The notes: generated from the sequence alone by a model not told the origin. Counted from the stretch's first letter, positions 34,925 to 43,846 are shown. The stretch is 64,000 bases of DNA from Candidatus Methanoperedens sp. (GCA_012026795.1 VEPM01000016.1:23965-87964), one strand, 5' to 3'. Translations and numbers: made by a program.

Positions 34925-35299
34925 ATGAGCAAGAAAGTAAATATAATCGTAACACAGCCGCCTTATGGAAAAGAAGATGCGTTTGGTGCAGTCCCCATGG
35001 CTGCGTCTCAGGTTGCTGCGGGAAATGAATCTTCCCTGATTTTTGTCAGCGGAGGTGTGCATTCCATAGTAAAAGGTCAGAAAACGGGTTATGGAGACCT
35101 TGCTGTATGGCTTAAGGACGTGCCGTCTGTGGAGGCTGAGATAACAAAGAACATCGAAGTTGTAAGTTTCTTTGCCCTTGAAAGGGATGTTACAAAACGC
35201 GGCATTAGAGACAGTGAGATCATTGACAGCATAAAGAAGATTTCACTGGATGAGCTAACAGATAAGATCCTTGAGGCAGATGTTAATCTGGTGTTTTGA
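34925..35299 (+). CDS. DsrE/DsrF-family protein 3
   Basis: The 124-residue protein starts KKVNIIVTQPPYGKEDAFGA and keeps the three-layer DsrE/F pattern (ESSLIFVSGGVHSI). No Cys is present, so it resembles the non-catalytic DsrF partner. Its stop is directly followed by the ATG of tusA, which shows coupling. Together the three may form a DsrEFH-like complex. Confidence 0.75.
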   Translation: MSKKVNIIVTQPPYGKEDAFGAVPMAASQVAAGNESSLIFVSGGVHSIVKGQKTGYGDLAVWLKDVPSVEAEITKNIEVVSFFALERDVTKRGIRDSEIIDSIKKISLDELTDKILEADVNLVF

Positions 35300-35533
35300 A
35301 TGGAGATTATGCCAGACTCTGTTTTGGATGTAAGGGGGGAGATATGTCCCATCCCCCTTTTCATGACAAAAAAACAAATTGATCACATGAGTAGCGGAGA
35401 GATACTTAAAGTGATTGCAGATAATTCCGATGCACCCCATAATATCGAATTATGGACCAAAAAATCCGGCGACAAAATTCTTGAAATTAAGAAGGAAGGA
35501 CAAACAGTTATCATTTATCTAAAAAAAAATTAA
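35300..35533 (+). CDS. tusA: TusA-family sulfur carrier
   Basis: The motif VLDVRGEICPIPLFMTKK contains the single conserved Cys (CPIP) that carries persulfide in TusA proteins. The length (77 aa) and the beta-alpha-beta-alpha-beta-beta pattern are normal. TusA hands sulfur to DsrE-type proteins for tRNA thiolation, molybdopterin or dissimilatory sulfur metabolism. It ends the DsrE operon. No dsrAB or tusBCD genes are seen in the window. Confidence 0.88.
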   Translation: MEIMPDSVLDVRGEICPIPLFMTKKQIDHMSSGEILKVIADNSDAPHNIELWTKKSGDKILEIKKEGQTVIIYLKKN

Positions 35534-35588
35534 TTAAGTAAAGTGAAAAATCTTAAACCTGATCAGGATAATAGGTATTCAAAAACGA

Positions 35589-36962
35589 ATGAAAAAAGAA
35601 AAATGTATCTTTTTGATGCTTATAATAGTATTTATAGCTTTGAATATTAATTTACATGGAAGTGCATTTTCTTCTGATAAACGAAATAACTCTCTCCAGT
35701 GGTTCCCTTCTATAGCTGTTGATAATGGCACCGTTTACATTGTCTGGGCAGATGAGCGAAACGGCAATTATACACGGATAATGAATAATATACCCCATAA
35801 ATCCGGGGATATATATATTTCAAAAGCGAATTTCAGGAACGGATGGGTTTTTGATAAAAACCTCAGGATAAATGAAATCAAAGGAAGCACAGGACACGGC
35901 TCTCCCTCTATAGCTGTTGATAACCGCAATATCTATGCAGTCTGGGAGGATGACAGATATGGATTTGAAGAGCTTTATTTTTCATATGCTGAAAAAAACG
36001 ATATAAAGTTTAAAAAAGATTTACCAGTTATAGAAGAAGCAGGAAGCCAGGTGCTGCCCTCCATTGCAATCCTGAATGAAACCATATATGTGGCAGTAAT
36101 GAACAAGAAAACCTGGGATATTGAATTTGCACAAGGGCATTCTATAAACGGTGTTTACATGTTTGATAAACCAGTACGAGTAAATGATGATCCCACAGGT
36201 AACTGGCACTATGCTCCTTCGCTTGTTGTCGATGATGAAAAAAATGTATGTATTGCCTGGCTGGATGCGAGAAATGGCAATTATGATATTTATTTTTCAC
36301 ATGGGATCAAAGAAAACGGAATCTGGCAATTTAGCACGAATGTGAGGGTAAATGATGAATCTTCAAATGTGTCCCACTATACTCCTTCACTGGCGTTTGA
36401 GAATGGAAGCGCATATATTGCATGGTATGATGACAGGAATAAAGATTTTGATATATACTTCTCAACAGGCAGGTTGGAAAATGAAAGCTGGAAATTTGAT
36501 AGTGATATCCGGGTAAATGACGATGGGAAAGGTGATCAGATGCATCCTGAAATTGCAGTGAAAGACAGTGAAATTTTCATTGTATGGGAAAATGATCGTG
36601 AGGGAGGGCCGGACATTTATTTCTCAAAAGGTATCAAGGAAAATGGGAGCTTTGGATTTATAAAAAATGTAAAAGTAAATGATATCCAAGGAAAGCATTA
36701 CGACCCTCAAATAGGAATCGAAGGAAGCAATGTTTACGTTGCATGGCAGGCAGAAGTAAATGACGGCGGAGACATATATTTTTCACATGGGAAATACGAT
36801 GGTAGAACCTGGGAATTCAGCAGGAATATCAAAGTAAATGATGATTTAACAAACTCTTTTACAAAACCTGAGCCACTATTCCTGGGCTTGATTCTTGGTC
36901 CGGTTATCGTATCGGTCATAATCGTAGGATTCTTAAAAAAATATGCAAAACGAAAAAAATAA
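35589..36962 (+). CDS. surface-anchored beta-propeller protein
   Basis: After a signal peptide come about seven ~60-residue blades. Each reads roughly RVNDD...PSIAVDNGTVYIVWxDDRNGNxDIYFS, a BNR/sialidase-like propeller pattern. The C-terminus is one membrane helix (FLGLILGPVIVSVIIVGFL) with a basic end. Enzymatic residues of true sialidases are not evident, so a binding or structural role is likely. It overlaps the NapH-like gene by 20 bp. Confidence 0.75.
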   Translation: MKKEKCIFLMLIIVFIALNINLHGSAFSSDKRNNSLQWFPSIAVDNGTVYIVWADERNGNYTRIMNNIPHKSGDIYISKANFRNGWVFDKNLRINEIKGSTGHGSPSIAVDNRNIYAVWEDDRYGFEELYFSYAEKNDIKFKKDLPVIEEAGSQVLPSIAILNETIYVAVMNKKTWDIEFAQGHSINGVYMFDKPVRVNDDPTGNWHYAPSLVVDDEKNVCIAWLDARNGNYDIYFSHGIKENGIWQFSTNVRVNDESSNVSHYTPSLAFENGSAYIAWYDDRNKDFDIYFSTGRLENESWKFDSDIRVNDDGKGDQMHPEIAVKDSEIFIVWENDREGGPDIYFSKGIKENGSFGFIKNVKVNDIQGKHYDPQIGIEGSNVYVAWQAEVNDGGDIYFSHGKYDGRTWEFSRNIKVNDDLTNSFTKPEPLFLGLILGPVIVSVIIVGFLKKYAKRKK

Positions 36963-38349
36963 TCATGAAATAAGAAAATACGATCTGCTTCAGCAGAAGG
37001 CTGCAGCATCGCTTTTCAAAAACCGCAAACCCCAATTCCTCTTTCAACTGCCTGGATTTCTGCTATTTGTTCTTGTCGTACTTGCTGGCTTTTTCGGAAT
37101 TCAGAATAGCAACAAGAGCCTTACGACTATTTCAATCTGGGTTATCTGGTGGTCGCTTCTTATAATAAGCCTGGCGCTTGCGGGAAGGCTCTGGTGTTTC
37201 ATATGTCCTTTTGGAGCCATCGGGGACTGGGTAAAGCGCAAGATATTTTATAAAAAAGTTGATGACATATTCAGTTTAAACAGGAAATTCCCCACAAGAT
37301 TCAGAAACCTGTCTATTGCAGCAGTGCTTTTCCTTGCGATCACATGGGCTGATTTTCAGTTCAATCTTGTGAACAGCCCGCTCTTAACAGCTTATTTTAT
37401 TGTTGCTTTGCTGGGTCTTGTTGTAATTATATCTATAATCTTTGAGCGCCGATCCTTTTGCAGGTATGCCTGCCCTATAACCGGACTAATAGGATTATAT
37501 TCAATGTTCGCGCCTGTTGAATTAAGAGCAAAAGATAAAGAAACCTGCAAAGCCTGCAAGGAAAAATACTGTATATCAGGCAATGAAAATGGATATCCAT
37601 GCCCTGTATTCGAATATCCGGGAACCATGGAGAAAAACACTTATTGTATCCTCTGTATGGAATGTGTTAAAACCTGCCACAGGAGTAATATCTCCTTAAA
37701 CCTTCGTTCTTTTGCAGGAGATTTTTTGAATTTGACAAAGACAAGGATGGATGAAGCGCTTTTTATCCTGCTGCTTCTTGGAGTGACTATATTCCAGACA
37801 TTGATCATGATACGGCCGTGGGCTGTTTTTACACGGGATTTAATGGTCTATACAGGAGCCAGTTATGATACGGTTCGATTCGTTTTATTTATTGCTTCGG
37901 CGGCATCTTCTATCCTGATATATTCAATTGTCATCGCTGTTTCAAAATTGCTCAATCCAAAAACCTCGTTTAAATACCTATTCACCGGCTATGCTTACTC
38001 AATTATTCCCCTGGGATTGCTGATGCATTTATCCCATAACCTCCGCCATTTACTGGAAGAAGGCGCAGGGATCATACCAGTACTTTCAGATCCTTTTGGT
38101 TTTGGGTGGGATTTATTCGGAACTTCAGGATATATGCCTGCCCCGCTTCTCGATAATAATTATATTCTCCTCGCCCAGTGGCTGCTTATGTTTATCGGAA
38201 TGGGTTTCTCAATATCGATCGGCAAAAATATTTCAAGACGGATGTTTCGCGGAAATGATTCTGCATATCTCCCTATGTTGATTTTTGTTCTTTCTCTTTT
38301 CGTGTTCAACCTATGGATACTCGGGCAGCCGATAATGCATAAACACTAA
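36943..38349 (+). CDS. NapH/NosR-like membrane polyferredoxin
   Basis: The protein has membrane helices around conserved metal motifs: LWCFICPFGAIGDW and FCRYACPITG (CxxCP type), a Cys-rich CKACKEKYC...CPVF, and a ferredoxin-like CILCMECVKTCHRS. This is the layout of NapH/CcoG/RdxA-type proteins that pass electrons across the membrane. Several more membrane helices follow. Its start overlaps the beta-propeller gene, so they may form one extracellular redox unit. It ends convergently with the DUF63 gene with a 4-bp overlap. Confidence 0.85.
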   Translation: MQNEKNNHEIRKYDLLQQKAAASLFKNRKPQFLFQLPGFLLFVLVVLAGFFGIQNSNKSLTTISIWVIWWSLLIISLALAGRLWCFICPFGAIGDWVKRKIFYKKVDDIFSLNRKFPTRFRNLSIAAVLFLAITWADFQFNLVNSPLLTAYFIVALLGLVVIISIIFERRSFCRYACPITGLIGLYSMFAPVELRAKDKETCKACKEKYCISGNENGYPCPVFEYPGTMEKNTYCILCMECVKTCHRSNISLNLRSFAGDFLNLTKTRMDEALFILLLLGVTIFQTLIMIRPWAVFTRDLMVYTGASYDTVRFVLFIASAASSILIYSIVIAVSKLLNPKTSFKYLFTGYAYSIIPLGLLMHLSHNLRHLLEEGAGIIPVLSDPFGFGWDLFGTSGYMPAPLLDNNYILLAQWLLMFIGMGFSISIGKNISRRMFRGNDSAYLPMLIFVLSLFVFNLWILGQPIMHKH

Positions 38350-39182
38350 ACCCCAAATACCATTGCCATCAGATTCCTTGCACCCATGGAGAAACCGAGA
38401 ACAATCAACGTCAAAGTCAGCATGTACTTCTCATCTTTATCCTGATCTTCTCTGGAATCTTTTTCAAGCAGAAAAACTATCACCATGACCAAAATTAAGG
38501 ATAGTGGAATCAGTACCGCTCCTGTTCCAAAAATGGAAGTCAGGAATGAACTGAATGGATGTTTGTTCATGTAGCCCAGCAGATCTACTCCAATATATGT
38601 TGTGAACGAATCGAGCAGAAATGAAAAGATAGCAAAAGAATAAATCCTGCTTCGAAGATATGTCATGTGGATCGCAGGTGATGCTCTTTTGACGATCTCT
38701 GTCAATGCTAAAGCCGGTACAAGACTGTATACAAGAATACTGAGATTCCAGTTAGATGTATAATAAATGAGGATAGCAATCCCTGCTAACGATAATACAA
38801 CACCGGTAATCGCATAGGCAACAATATAATTCTTTATTTTCCTGAGCTTCTCAAGATATCTCGCTAGTAGAAGAGTCCCGAAACATATTGAAAAAACTAC
38901 AAAAAAAATGAGCGGCGTGATGAAAAAATATTTGACAGGTGGCTTCAGGATATCCGCATCCTCGATAACACGGAACACAGAACCCATGAAAATAAAAGGA
39001 ATCGTGGCTAAGACAAAATCTTCATCGACCTTTATTCTCAATTTATTCAACAGTTTCAGAATAGCAAATACACCCGCGAATAAAATAATGACATAAGTTA
39101 TCATGTCAAAGTGATTATAACTTGTATCATTTATGATACCATCAATAAAATTCCTGTTTATGAAATCGATCAATCCGCTCAT
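38346..39182 (-). CDS. DUF63-family membrane protein
   Basis: The sequence has about seven membrane helices with the family features IPFIFMGSVFRVIEDADIL and LDSFTTYIGVDLLGY. DUF63 is found almost only in archaea, and its function is unknown. I chose ATG 39182 over 39209, because a GGAGG site lies just before it, inside the end of the 32-residue peptide gene. It is the last gene of the archaeosortase unit. Confidence 0.8.
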   Translation of the reverse strand: MSGLIDFINRNFIDGIINDTSYNHFDMITYVIILFAGVFAILKLLNKLRIKVDEDFVLATIPFIFMGSVFRVIEDADILKPPVKYFFITPLIFFVVFSICFGTLLLARYLEKLRKIKNYIVAYAITGVVLSLAGIAILIYYTSNWNLSILVYSLVPALALTEIVKRASPAIHMTYLRSRIYSFAIFSFLLDSFTTYIGVDLLGYMNKHPFSSFLTSIFGTGAVLIPLSLILVMVIVFLLEKDSREDQDKDEKYMLTLTLIVLGFSMGARNLMAMVFGV

Positions 39183-39184
39183 AA

Positions 39185-39283
39185 TTATCCTCCACCTAAA
39201 TTTGCCCATTCCGCAATCTCGAATATTTCCTCTTTACCAACCAGTTCCTGCTGGGTAAAATCGTAGTTCACTCTTATTTTCAA
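39185..39283 (-). CDS. 32-residue peptide between archaeosortase and DUF63
   Basis: A TTG start at 39283 overlaps the TGA stop of artA (TTGA), and the peptide reads KIRVNYDFTQQELVGKEEIF and ends GGG, stopping 2 bp before the DUF63 ATG. Its last codons hold the GGAGG ribosome site of DUF63. Overlap on one side and near contact on the other suggest real translation. It has no membrane helix and no known relatives to me. Confidence 0.45.
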   Translation of the reverse strand: MKIRVNYDFTQQELVGKEEIFEIAEWANLGGG

Positions 39284-40089
39284 TTTAACCTCGCAAGCTT
39301 GCGAAATTCTATTTTAAGCAGCTTAAATATGTCGTCGATCATATCTGTAACCTCAGGTAGCATTTTAAGAATCGTATATGAAATTACAAATAAAGCAGCC
39401 AGCGAGCCGATTTTTGCGATGAAATGCTCTGTAATATGAAAACTTTCATCAGGTGTGCCAAACCATGCAAGACCATAAGCAGAAGCCGTGAGGGAGGTTC
39501 TCAGCAGATTCAGTGAATAAATAACAGGCACCGAAATCATGAATGCCTTGAATTTTTGCGAAAGTGTAGCCTTTGTAGCAGACGAGATTAATCCCATGAA
39601 TAAAGCTATGCTCTCAATAGCTGTACAGGCAAGGATTATCTCAATTGGAAGAAGACCACCCACTGCAAGCTGATTCCAAGCCACCTGAGCCACGGGATAT
39701 CCGAGTTGTTCAACAATCCAGATGGTCTGATTCGTAACCAGCGATATTATCCCGATGTTTAAAAATTCCACATCTACAAATAAGAAATAAATCAAACCGC
39801 CTACTGATGCTGCTCTTGATAATGAGATAAGTACTTCATGACCACCTTCTTCATTATTCCTTGCCTGAAACGTGATATATGCTATGAAAAGGGCGAATAT
39901 TGCAGCGGCGACTACTAAAAAAGCATTAAAATAATCCTGTATCTCAATATAGGATGGAGGCTGCATGAACCAGTAGATAGAGAGGAATATCCAGCCAGAA
40001 CTTCCTGATAAGAATCTGGAATTATAGGCTTTTGGAAGTACTGATGCTGCAGCCAGAAGTCCGAGGGCGATCCATAGTGTTACAGCCAT
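39280..40089 (-). CDS. artA: archaeosortase A
   Basis: About eight membrane helices carry the exosortase triad: Cys in LACTAIESIALF, Arg in YSLNLLRTSLTA and His in ITEHFIAKIGS. Archaeosortase A cuts PGF-CTERM tails from surface proteins and attaches a lipid to the new end. The length (269 aa) is typical of ArtA. I see no PGF-CTERM protein in this window, so targets such as the S-layer glycoprotein lie elsewhere. The isoprenylcysteine methyltransferase-like gene follows upstream on the same strand. Confidence 0.88.
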   Translation of the reverse strand: MAVTLWIALGLLAAASVLPKAYNSRFLSGSSGWIFLSIYWFMQPPSYIEIQDYFNAFLVVAAAIFALFIAYITFQARNNEEGGHEVLISLSRAASVGGLIYFLFVDVEFLNIGIISLVTNQTIWIVEQLGYPVAQVAWNQLAVGGLLPIEIILACTAIESIALFMGLISSATKATLSQKFKAFMISVPVIYSLNLLRTSLTASAYGLAWFGTPDESFHITEHFIAKIGSLAALFVISYTILKMLPEVTDMIDDIFKLLKIEFRKLARLN

Positions 40090-40154
40090 AATATAACCTG
40101 CCTTTTTTCCATACTCGCCACTTTATTCTGCGGTATTTCTTTAATGTTGCTCAT
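40080..40154 (-). CDS. possible 24-residue leader peptide before artA
   Basis: ATG 40154 follows a purine-rich site (AGAGGAAAAAAC) and encodes MSNIKEIPQNKVASMEKRQV and four more residues, stopping 7 codon-shifted bases inside artA. The overlap could couple translation. There is no other support. Confidence 0.3.
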   Translation of the reverse strand: MSNIKEIPQNKVASMEKRQVILWL

Positions 40155-40193
40155 GTTTTTTCCTCTTTCTTGAACCACAATTTGTTTTTTATG

Positions 40194-40967
40194 CTACTGT
40201 TCTGCTTTTTTTATAGACGGCAAAAACATGGGTGTACGCCGTTTATACTCTTCGTATCTCTCCCCAAAAGCCTCCAGAGCTTCATTTTCTTCTCTTTTTG
40301 CCAGCCTGTAGTACATTAAAACAAGAACAGGCCACATTAAAAGTGTGATTATGGTCGGCCACTGGATGAGAAGCCCAATGGTCAATACTACAAGACCAAG
40401 ATATTGGGGATGCCTGACATACCTGTAAATGCCTTCAGTCACAAGTTCTCCTGATGATGAATGTATCATGCTCCAGCCCTTTGACATCAAAAATAGTCCC
40501 AGGAATATAACTGCGCTGCTTGTTACCATTACAAGTGCCCATGCAGCGTCCATACTCATAAAACCTGCTTTAGAAATAAGCACCCCAAGGAGGTGCCCCT
40601 GTGCATGTCCAAAGGAGAGGTTGAGTCCGAAAAGCGAAGATAGAACATATATCGTAAGCGGGAAGCCGTACATCTCCGAGAACAGAGCTATTATGAACGC
40701 CTCGTATATCCCCAGGGTGCGCCAGTTCTGCTTCTTCAGGGGGGTAAGGAAGCTGAGCACGAAGACCGAGAAAATCCCGATGCTAAGAAGTGTTGCCCCC
40801 CAGTTGCTGTAAGCATACTCCGTAAATGCATGATGCTCCGAGCCTTCGATATTCGCGGGGTTTTCATAGCCAAGAAGCACTGATATGCCTTCAAGAAGAG
40901 CTAAAACCATGAGCACAATAAATCCGAGAGAGATAAGGTTGCTTAAGAATTTTTTCATGATGATCAA
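40194..40967 (-). CDS. isoprenylcysteine methyltransferase-like membrane protein
   Basis: Five to six membrane helices lead to the conserved ICMT/PEMT ending: GIYRYVRHPQYLGLVV (SAM- and lipid-binding RHPQY motif) and EENEALEAFGERYEEYKRRT. These enzymes methylate a lipid, a thiol or a prenyl-cysteine at the membrane. Next to archaeosortase A, which makes lipid-modified proteins, this is suggestive of a role in lipid attachment, but no direct evidence exists. The start overlaps the upstream gene by 4 bp; an in-frame ATG three codons later is equally possible. Confidence 0.8.
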   Translation of the reverse strand: MIIMKKFLSNLISLGFIVLMVLALLEGISVLLGYENPANIEGSEHHAFTEYAYSNWGATLLSIGIFSVFVLSFLTPLKKQNWRTLGIYEAFIIALFSEMYGFPLTIYVLSSLFGLNLSFGHAQGHLLGVLISKAGFMSMDAAWALVMVTSSAVIFLGLFLMSKGWSMIHSSSGELVTEGIYRYVRHPQYLGLVVLTIGLLIQWPTIITLLMWPVLVLMYYRLAKREENEALEAFGERYEEYKRRTPMFLPSIKKAEQ

Positions 40968-41470
40968 CCTATGTTTTTTACTGCTTCATCAATGAGCATT
41001 GAACGATATGCTTTTTCCGGGTTGTTAAGAGCTATCCAGACCACCAGATCTTTTTTAGAGTAATAATAATGATACTCTCCGCCGCCTTCGGTATAATAGA
41101 TTTTCAAGCCATTTAGTTCTAAGATTTCCGGAATACTGAACATTCCGCCCATCCCTCTTGTCATGTTCTTCACCTTTTCCACTGCTCCTTGATTTGTATC
41201 TGCCATGGTTACTGATACTGTTGCCCTGTTACCTGCGTTGTTCCTGTAACGAGCTATGTGGGCTTGACCCGGGCTGACGTTATCTTTTGCAGAGTGAGAG
41301 TTTTTAATCTCACGAATCGCCACATCCCCTTCCCTGTGGAGTTTAAGTTCCATGTCGCCAAGTTTATCTGGAAAAAAGGTCTTCTCACTTAAGGATAAGA
41401 GTATTGCAGATGCAATTATAATTGCAGCAAGAGCCGTTATCAGAAAAATAATATTTTTTCTTCTTTTCAT
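40964..41470 (-). CDS. exported protein of a triple paralogous set, copy 3
   Basis: An N-terminal membrane helix is followed by the common pattern FPDKLGDMELKLHREGDVAI, then AHIARYRNN, and an end NNPEKAYRSMLIDEAVKNIG. The two upstream genes share these blocks, so the three arose by tandem duplication. The fold is unknown to me. Near the middle a GMFSIPEILELNGLKIYY segment is conserved. All three precede the methyltransferase-like gene in one operon. Confidence 0.6.
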   Translation of the reverse strand: MKRRKNIIFLITALAAIIIASAILLSLSEKTFFPDKLGDMELKLHREGDVAIREIKNSHSAKDNVSPGQAHIARYRNNAGNRATVSVTMADTNQGAVEKVKNMTRGMGGMFSIPEILELNGLKIYYTEGGGEYHYYYSKKDLVVWIALNNPEKAYRSMLIDEAVKNIG

Positions 41471-41474
41471 TGCG

Positions 41475-42005
41475 CTAAATCCGTTTTATAGACTCTTTCA
41501 CGAAGTTGAGCCTGTAAGCTTCATCCGGGTTATCTATCTGTATCCAGAAAACTTCCTTATCTTTGGCATAGAAGTAATGATACAGACCCAGTTCCGGTTT
41601 CCCGCTCACAAAATAAACAGTAATGCCTTCTATATTCAAAGGCGTGGAATCACTGAACATCCCTGTTTTTCCCACCCTGCTGTTCATAGCCTCAAGAAGT
41701 GAGGCTGCATCTTCTTTGTTTTTGGATTCTGATACCCAGAATTTAGCTGTACTGGCAGTTGTACTTCTGTAGTTCGCTATATAAGCATTCTCTATTTTTA
41801 CAACAGGATTATTGCCGTGCAATTCTTTTACTGCTGCCATGGCTGCATCACCATCCCTATATAAAGCGAGGTCCATATCCCCCAGTTTTTCAGGGAAAAT
41901 ACCATATGGATTTTTCCATTGTGTCTGGATATACAGTAACGAGGTAATAGCTATTACTGCGATTATGAATATTGCAAGGTATATTTCAAATTTATTTTTT
42001 CTCAT
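41475..42005 (-). CDS. exported protein of a triple paralogous set, copy 2
   Basis: Like copy 3, it has one N-terminal membrane anchor, the block FPEKLGDMDLALYRDGDAAM, AYIANYRSTTAS and the end DNPDEAYRLNFVKESIKRI. It contains GLYHYFYAKDKEVFWIQID, a Tyr/His-rich strand shared by all three. It starts 8 bp after copy 1 stops. The function is unknown. Confidence 0.6.
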   Translation of the reverse strand: MRKNKFEIYLAIFIIAVIAITSLLYIQTQWKNPYGIFPEKLGDMDLALYRDGDAAMAAVKELHGNNPVVKIENAYIANYRSTTASTAKFWVSESKNKEDAASLLEAMNSRVGKTGMFSDSTPLNIEGITVYFVSGKPELGLYHYFYAKDKEVFWIQIDNPDEAYRLNFVKESIKRI

Positions 42006-42013
42006 AGTACCTC

Positions 42014-42622
42014 CTATATATTCATCACAGCCTGCTTCACGATTGACAACTGATAACCTGTATCTGGAGTGTCAAAAGTTATCCAGTAAACTCTTCCCAT
42101 CTTATAATCCATTTTAAAATAATAGTAATTGTATGCGTTGTTCACTTTCATCATATATACATCGGGCTTCACAAACTCCAATATATCCAATTTAACGGGT
42201 TTTGTGAAGTTTTCATCCATTATCCCAGCATCACCGTGATTTTTATGGGAATCAGTTTGTCCCACATCACCTGAAAATTCATGCCCTTCGTGCCCTGTTG
42301 AACCTCCGAGCATTGAGTTCATGGAATTGTAGGCATCATTTGCAGTGTTATGGTCAGGAGCTTCGGCAACCCAGATACGCATAGAGCCTTTTCCGCTCGT
42401 ATATACTGCTGAATAAGCTTTCGCCAGTGGTATATTCTTTATTCCGTATATATTCGAGATCTGTTGCGCTGCAACCTCGCCAGTATCGTATCCTGTTAAT
42501 GTCATGTCCCCTAATTGCTCTGTGAAGATACTTTTCATGGCTGGCTGATATAGAAAGTACATTATCAATGCGAAAGTAATGATAATAATAATATAAGTTT
42601 TTTTATTCATATATTTCCTCAA
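42014..42622 (-). CDS. exported protein of a triple paralogous set, copy 1, His-rich insertion
   Basis: The paralogous blocks (FTEQLGDMTLTGYDTGEVAA, AYSAVYTSGKGS and the end DTPDTGYQLSIVKQAVMNI) are present. In addition an insertion near residue 110 is rich in His and Asp (HEGHEFSGDVGQTDSHKNHG), which could bind copper, zinc or nickel. An ATG four codons inside (42610) is an alternative start. The insertion sets this copy apart and fits the metal theme of the operon. Confidence 0.6.
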   Translation of the reverse strand: MRKYMNKKTYIIIIITFALIMYFLYQPAMKSIFTEQLGDMTLTGYDTGEVAAQQISNIYGIKNIPLAKAYSAVYTSGKGSMRIWVAEAPDHNTANDAYNSMNSMLGGSTGHEGHEFSGDVGQTDSHKNHGDAGIMDENFTKPVKLDILEFVKPDVYMMKVNNAYNYYYFKMDYKMGRVYWITFDTPDTGYQLSIVKQAVMNI

Positions 42623-42635
42623 GATACAGATTTTT

Positions 42636-43109
42636 CTAATTTTGTAAAATTATTCTGTCTTTTATTATGGCTCTTGCAATGTAGATGCTTCCAGCTACGT
42701 TGGCAAGCAGCCCGATTATTATTATGGTGTCTTTATACTGGATCAGGAAAGATGATGCTGCAAGGATCAAACCAATTGAGGGCAAAAGATCACTCACATG
42801 GTGCAGGCAGCATGCTATCATCGTCAGGGATGATGTGGCTGAACCTGCCATGCCCACTTTTTCGGTTCCTGCTACATTTCCGGTCGTAATATTCCTGTGG
42901 TATCTGAAAAGCCCCATCTGTACGCTGACCGCCAGAGGGATCAGGTAAACAAATACTCCATTGCTAAGAAATACCTGATATCCTTTTTGGATCGAACCTT
43001 CTGCCAGAGAAGCGATCGAGATATTAAAAAGAATTACCAGTATTCCTATTCCTGCTCCAAAAATAAAAGGGTTCCTTAAAAGGCTTTTGACGCCCTGTTT
43101 TCCTGACAT
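42636..43109 (-). CDS. four-helix membrane protein with CCxHH motif
   Basis: The 157-residue protein has four membrane helices; the third begins with SLTMIACCLHHVSDLLPSIG, a Cys-Cys-x-His-His group inside or beside the membrane. That group could bind Cu(I) or haem. The N-terminus is short and basic. No family is recognised. It sits between a lipoprotein gene and the triple paralogues. Confidence 0.6.
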   Translation of the reverse strand: MSGKQGVKSLLRNPFIFGAGIGILVILFNISIASLAEGSIQKGYQVFLSNGVFVYLIPLAVSVQMGLFRYHRNITTGNVAGTEKVGMAGSATSSLTMIACCLHHVSDLLPSIGLILAASSFLIQYKDTIIIIGLLANVAGSIYIARAIIKDRIILQN

Positions 43110-43115
43110 TTATAT

Positions 43116-43556
43116 TTACCATTTAAAGATTCTTTCTTTCACTCCTGCAACATCCTGAATAACGAGTTCAAAACCCGTGCTGTCATCAAATTTCGGGAAT
43201 TTCAGGGTGCCTTCAAAATGGTGTCCTCCGATGCCTCCTTCCCATGACTCTGGTTTGATGATATTTCCTTTACTGTCGCTGATATAGGATATCTTTGCCA
43301 TCTCATAGTCCAGCGAGCCTGAATGCGTATCCAGTTTAACATCAAAGGCATTGCTTCCAAGATACACAGCAGTGATAGTTACTCCCGCTTCTGAGTTTTC
43401 TCTTGTTTCAGATGGATTCGCTGTTGATGTTTTATCTACAGTAGAAGTTGGAACTACAACATTGGGATTTTCGGTTTGAGGTTCTTTACCTGATAAACAC
43501 CCGCCAACTGCTACTGTAATCAAGATCAAAAGTACTATTATTCCTGATATTCTCAT
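43116..43556 (-). CDS. exported lipoprotein of the YHS-led operon
   Basis: A lipobox (LITVAVGGCLSG) is followed by a Thr/Ser/Asn-rich linker and a ~90-residue beta-sandwich-like domain (VTITAVYLGSNAFDVKLDTH, then FELVIQDVAG). His residues occur in GGHHFEGTL. The gene overlaps the one upstream by 4 bp. It may be a metal-binding or structural periplasmic-type protein. Confidence 0.6.
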   Translation of the reverse strand: MRISGIIVLLILITVAVGGCLSGKEPQTENPNVVVPTSTVDKTSTANPSETRENSEAGVTITAVYLGSNAFDVKLDTHSGSLDYEMAKISYISDSKGNIIKPESWEGGIGGHHFEGTLKFPKFDDSTGFELVIQDVAGVKERIFKW

Positions 43557-43816
43557 TTCAGTTCCTCTTTTTTTTTCTCATCAATCCGGCTTTCCGGGTT
43601 CTGCGTATCATGTTTCATATTTTTCATCATCAAAAGATGCATAATCGGACAGAGTAGCAGTATTCCAAAAGAAAGTATATTCTGCGAAACTCCTGCAACC
43701 CATAGAATTCCGAGAAACAAAAGTGGGATTATACAGCCAAGCACCATCATTAATGTATGCTTGTGCTTGCTGAAAAATCCTTCATTTATATGTGGGGTCT
43801 TTGTTTCGCTTTCCAT
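43553..43816 (-). CDS. small two-helix membrane protein, DUF2933-like
   Basis: The 87-residue protein has two membrane helices (TLMMVLGCIIPLLFLGILWV and FGILLLCPIMHLLMMKNMKH) ending in a Met/His-rich stretch. This matches DUF2933-type proteins often found near copper resistance genes. It lies 30 bp after the YHS gene and overlaps the lipoprotein gene by 4 bp. Confidence 0.6.
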   Translation of the reverse strand: MESETKTPHINEGFFSKHKHTLMMVLGCIIPLLFLGILWVAGVSQNILSFGILLLCPIMHLLMMKNMKHDTQNPESRIDEKKKEELK

Positions 43817-43846
43817 TTATGCACCTTTTATTTTTTGGGAAAAAGG

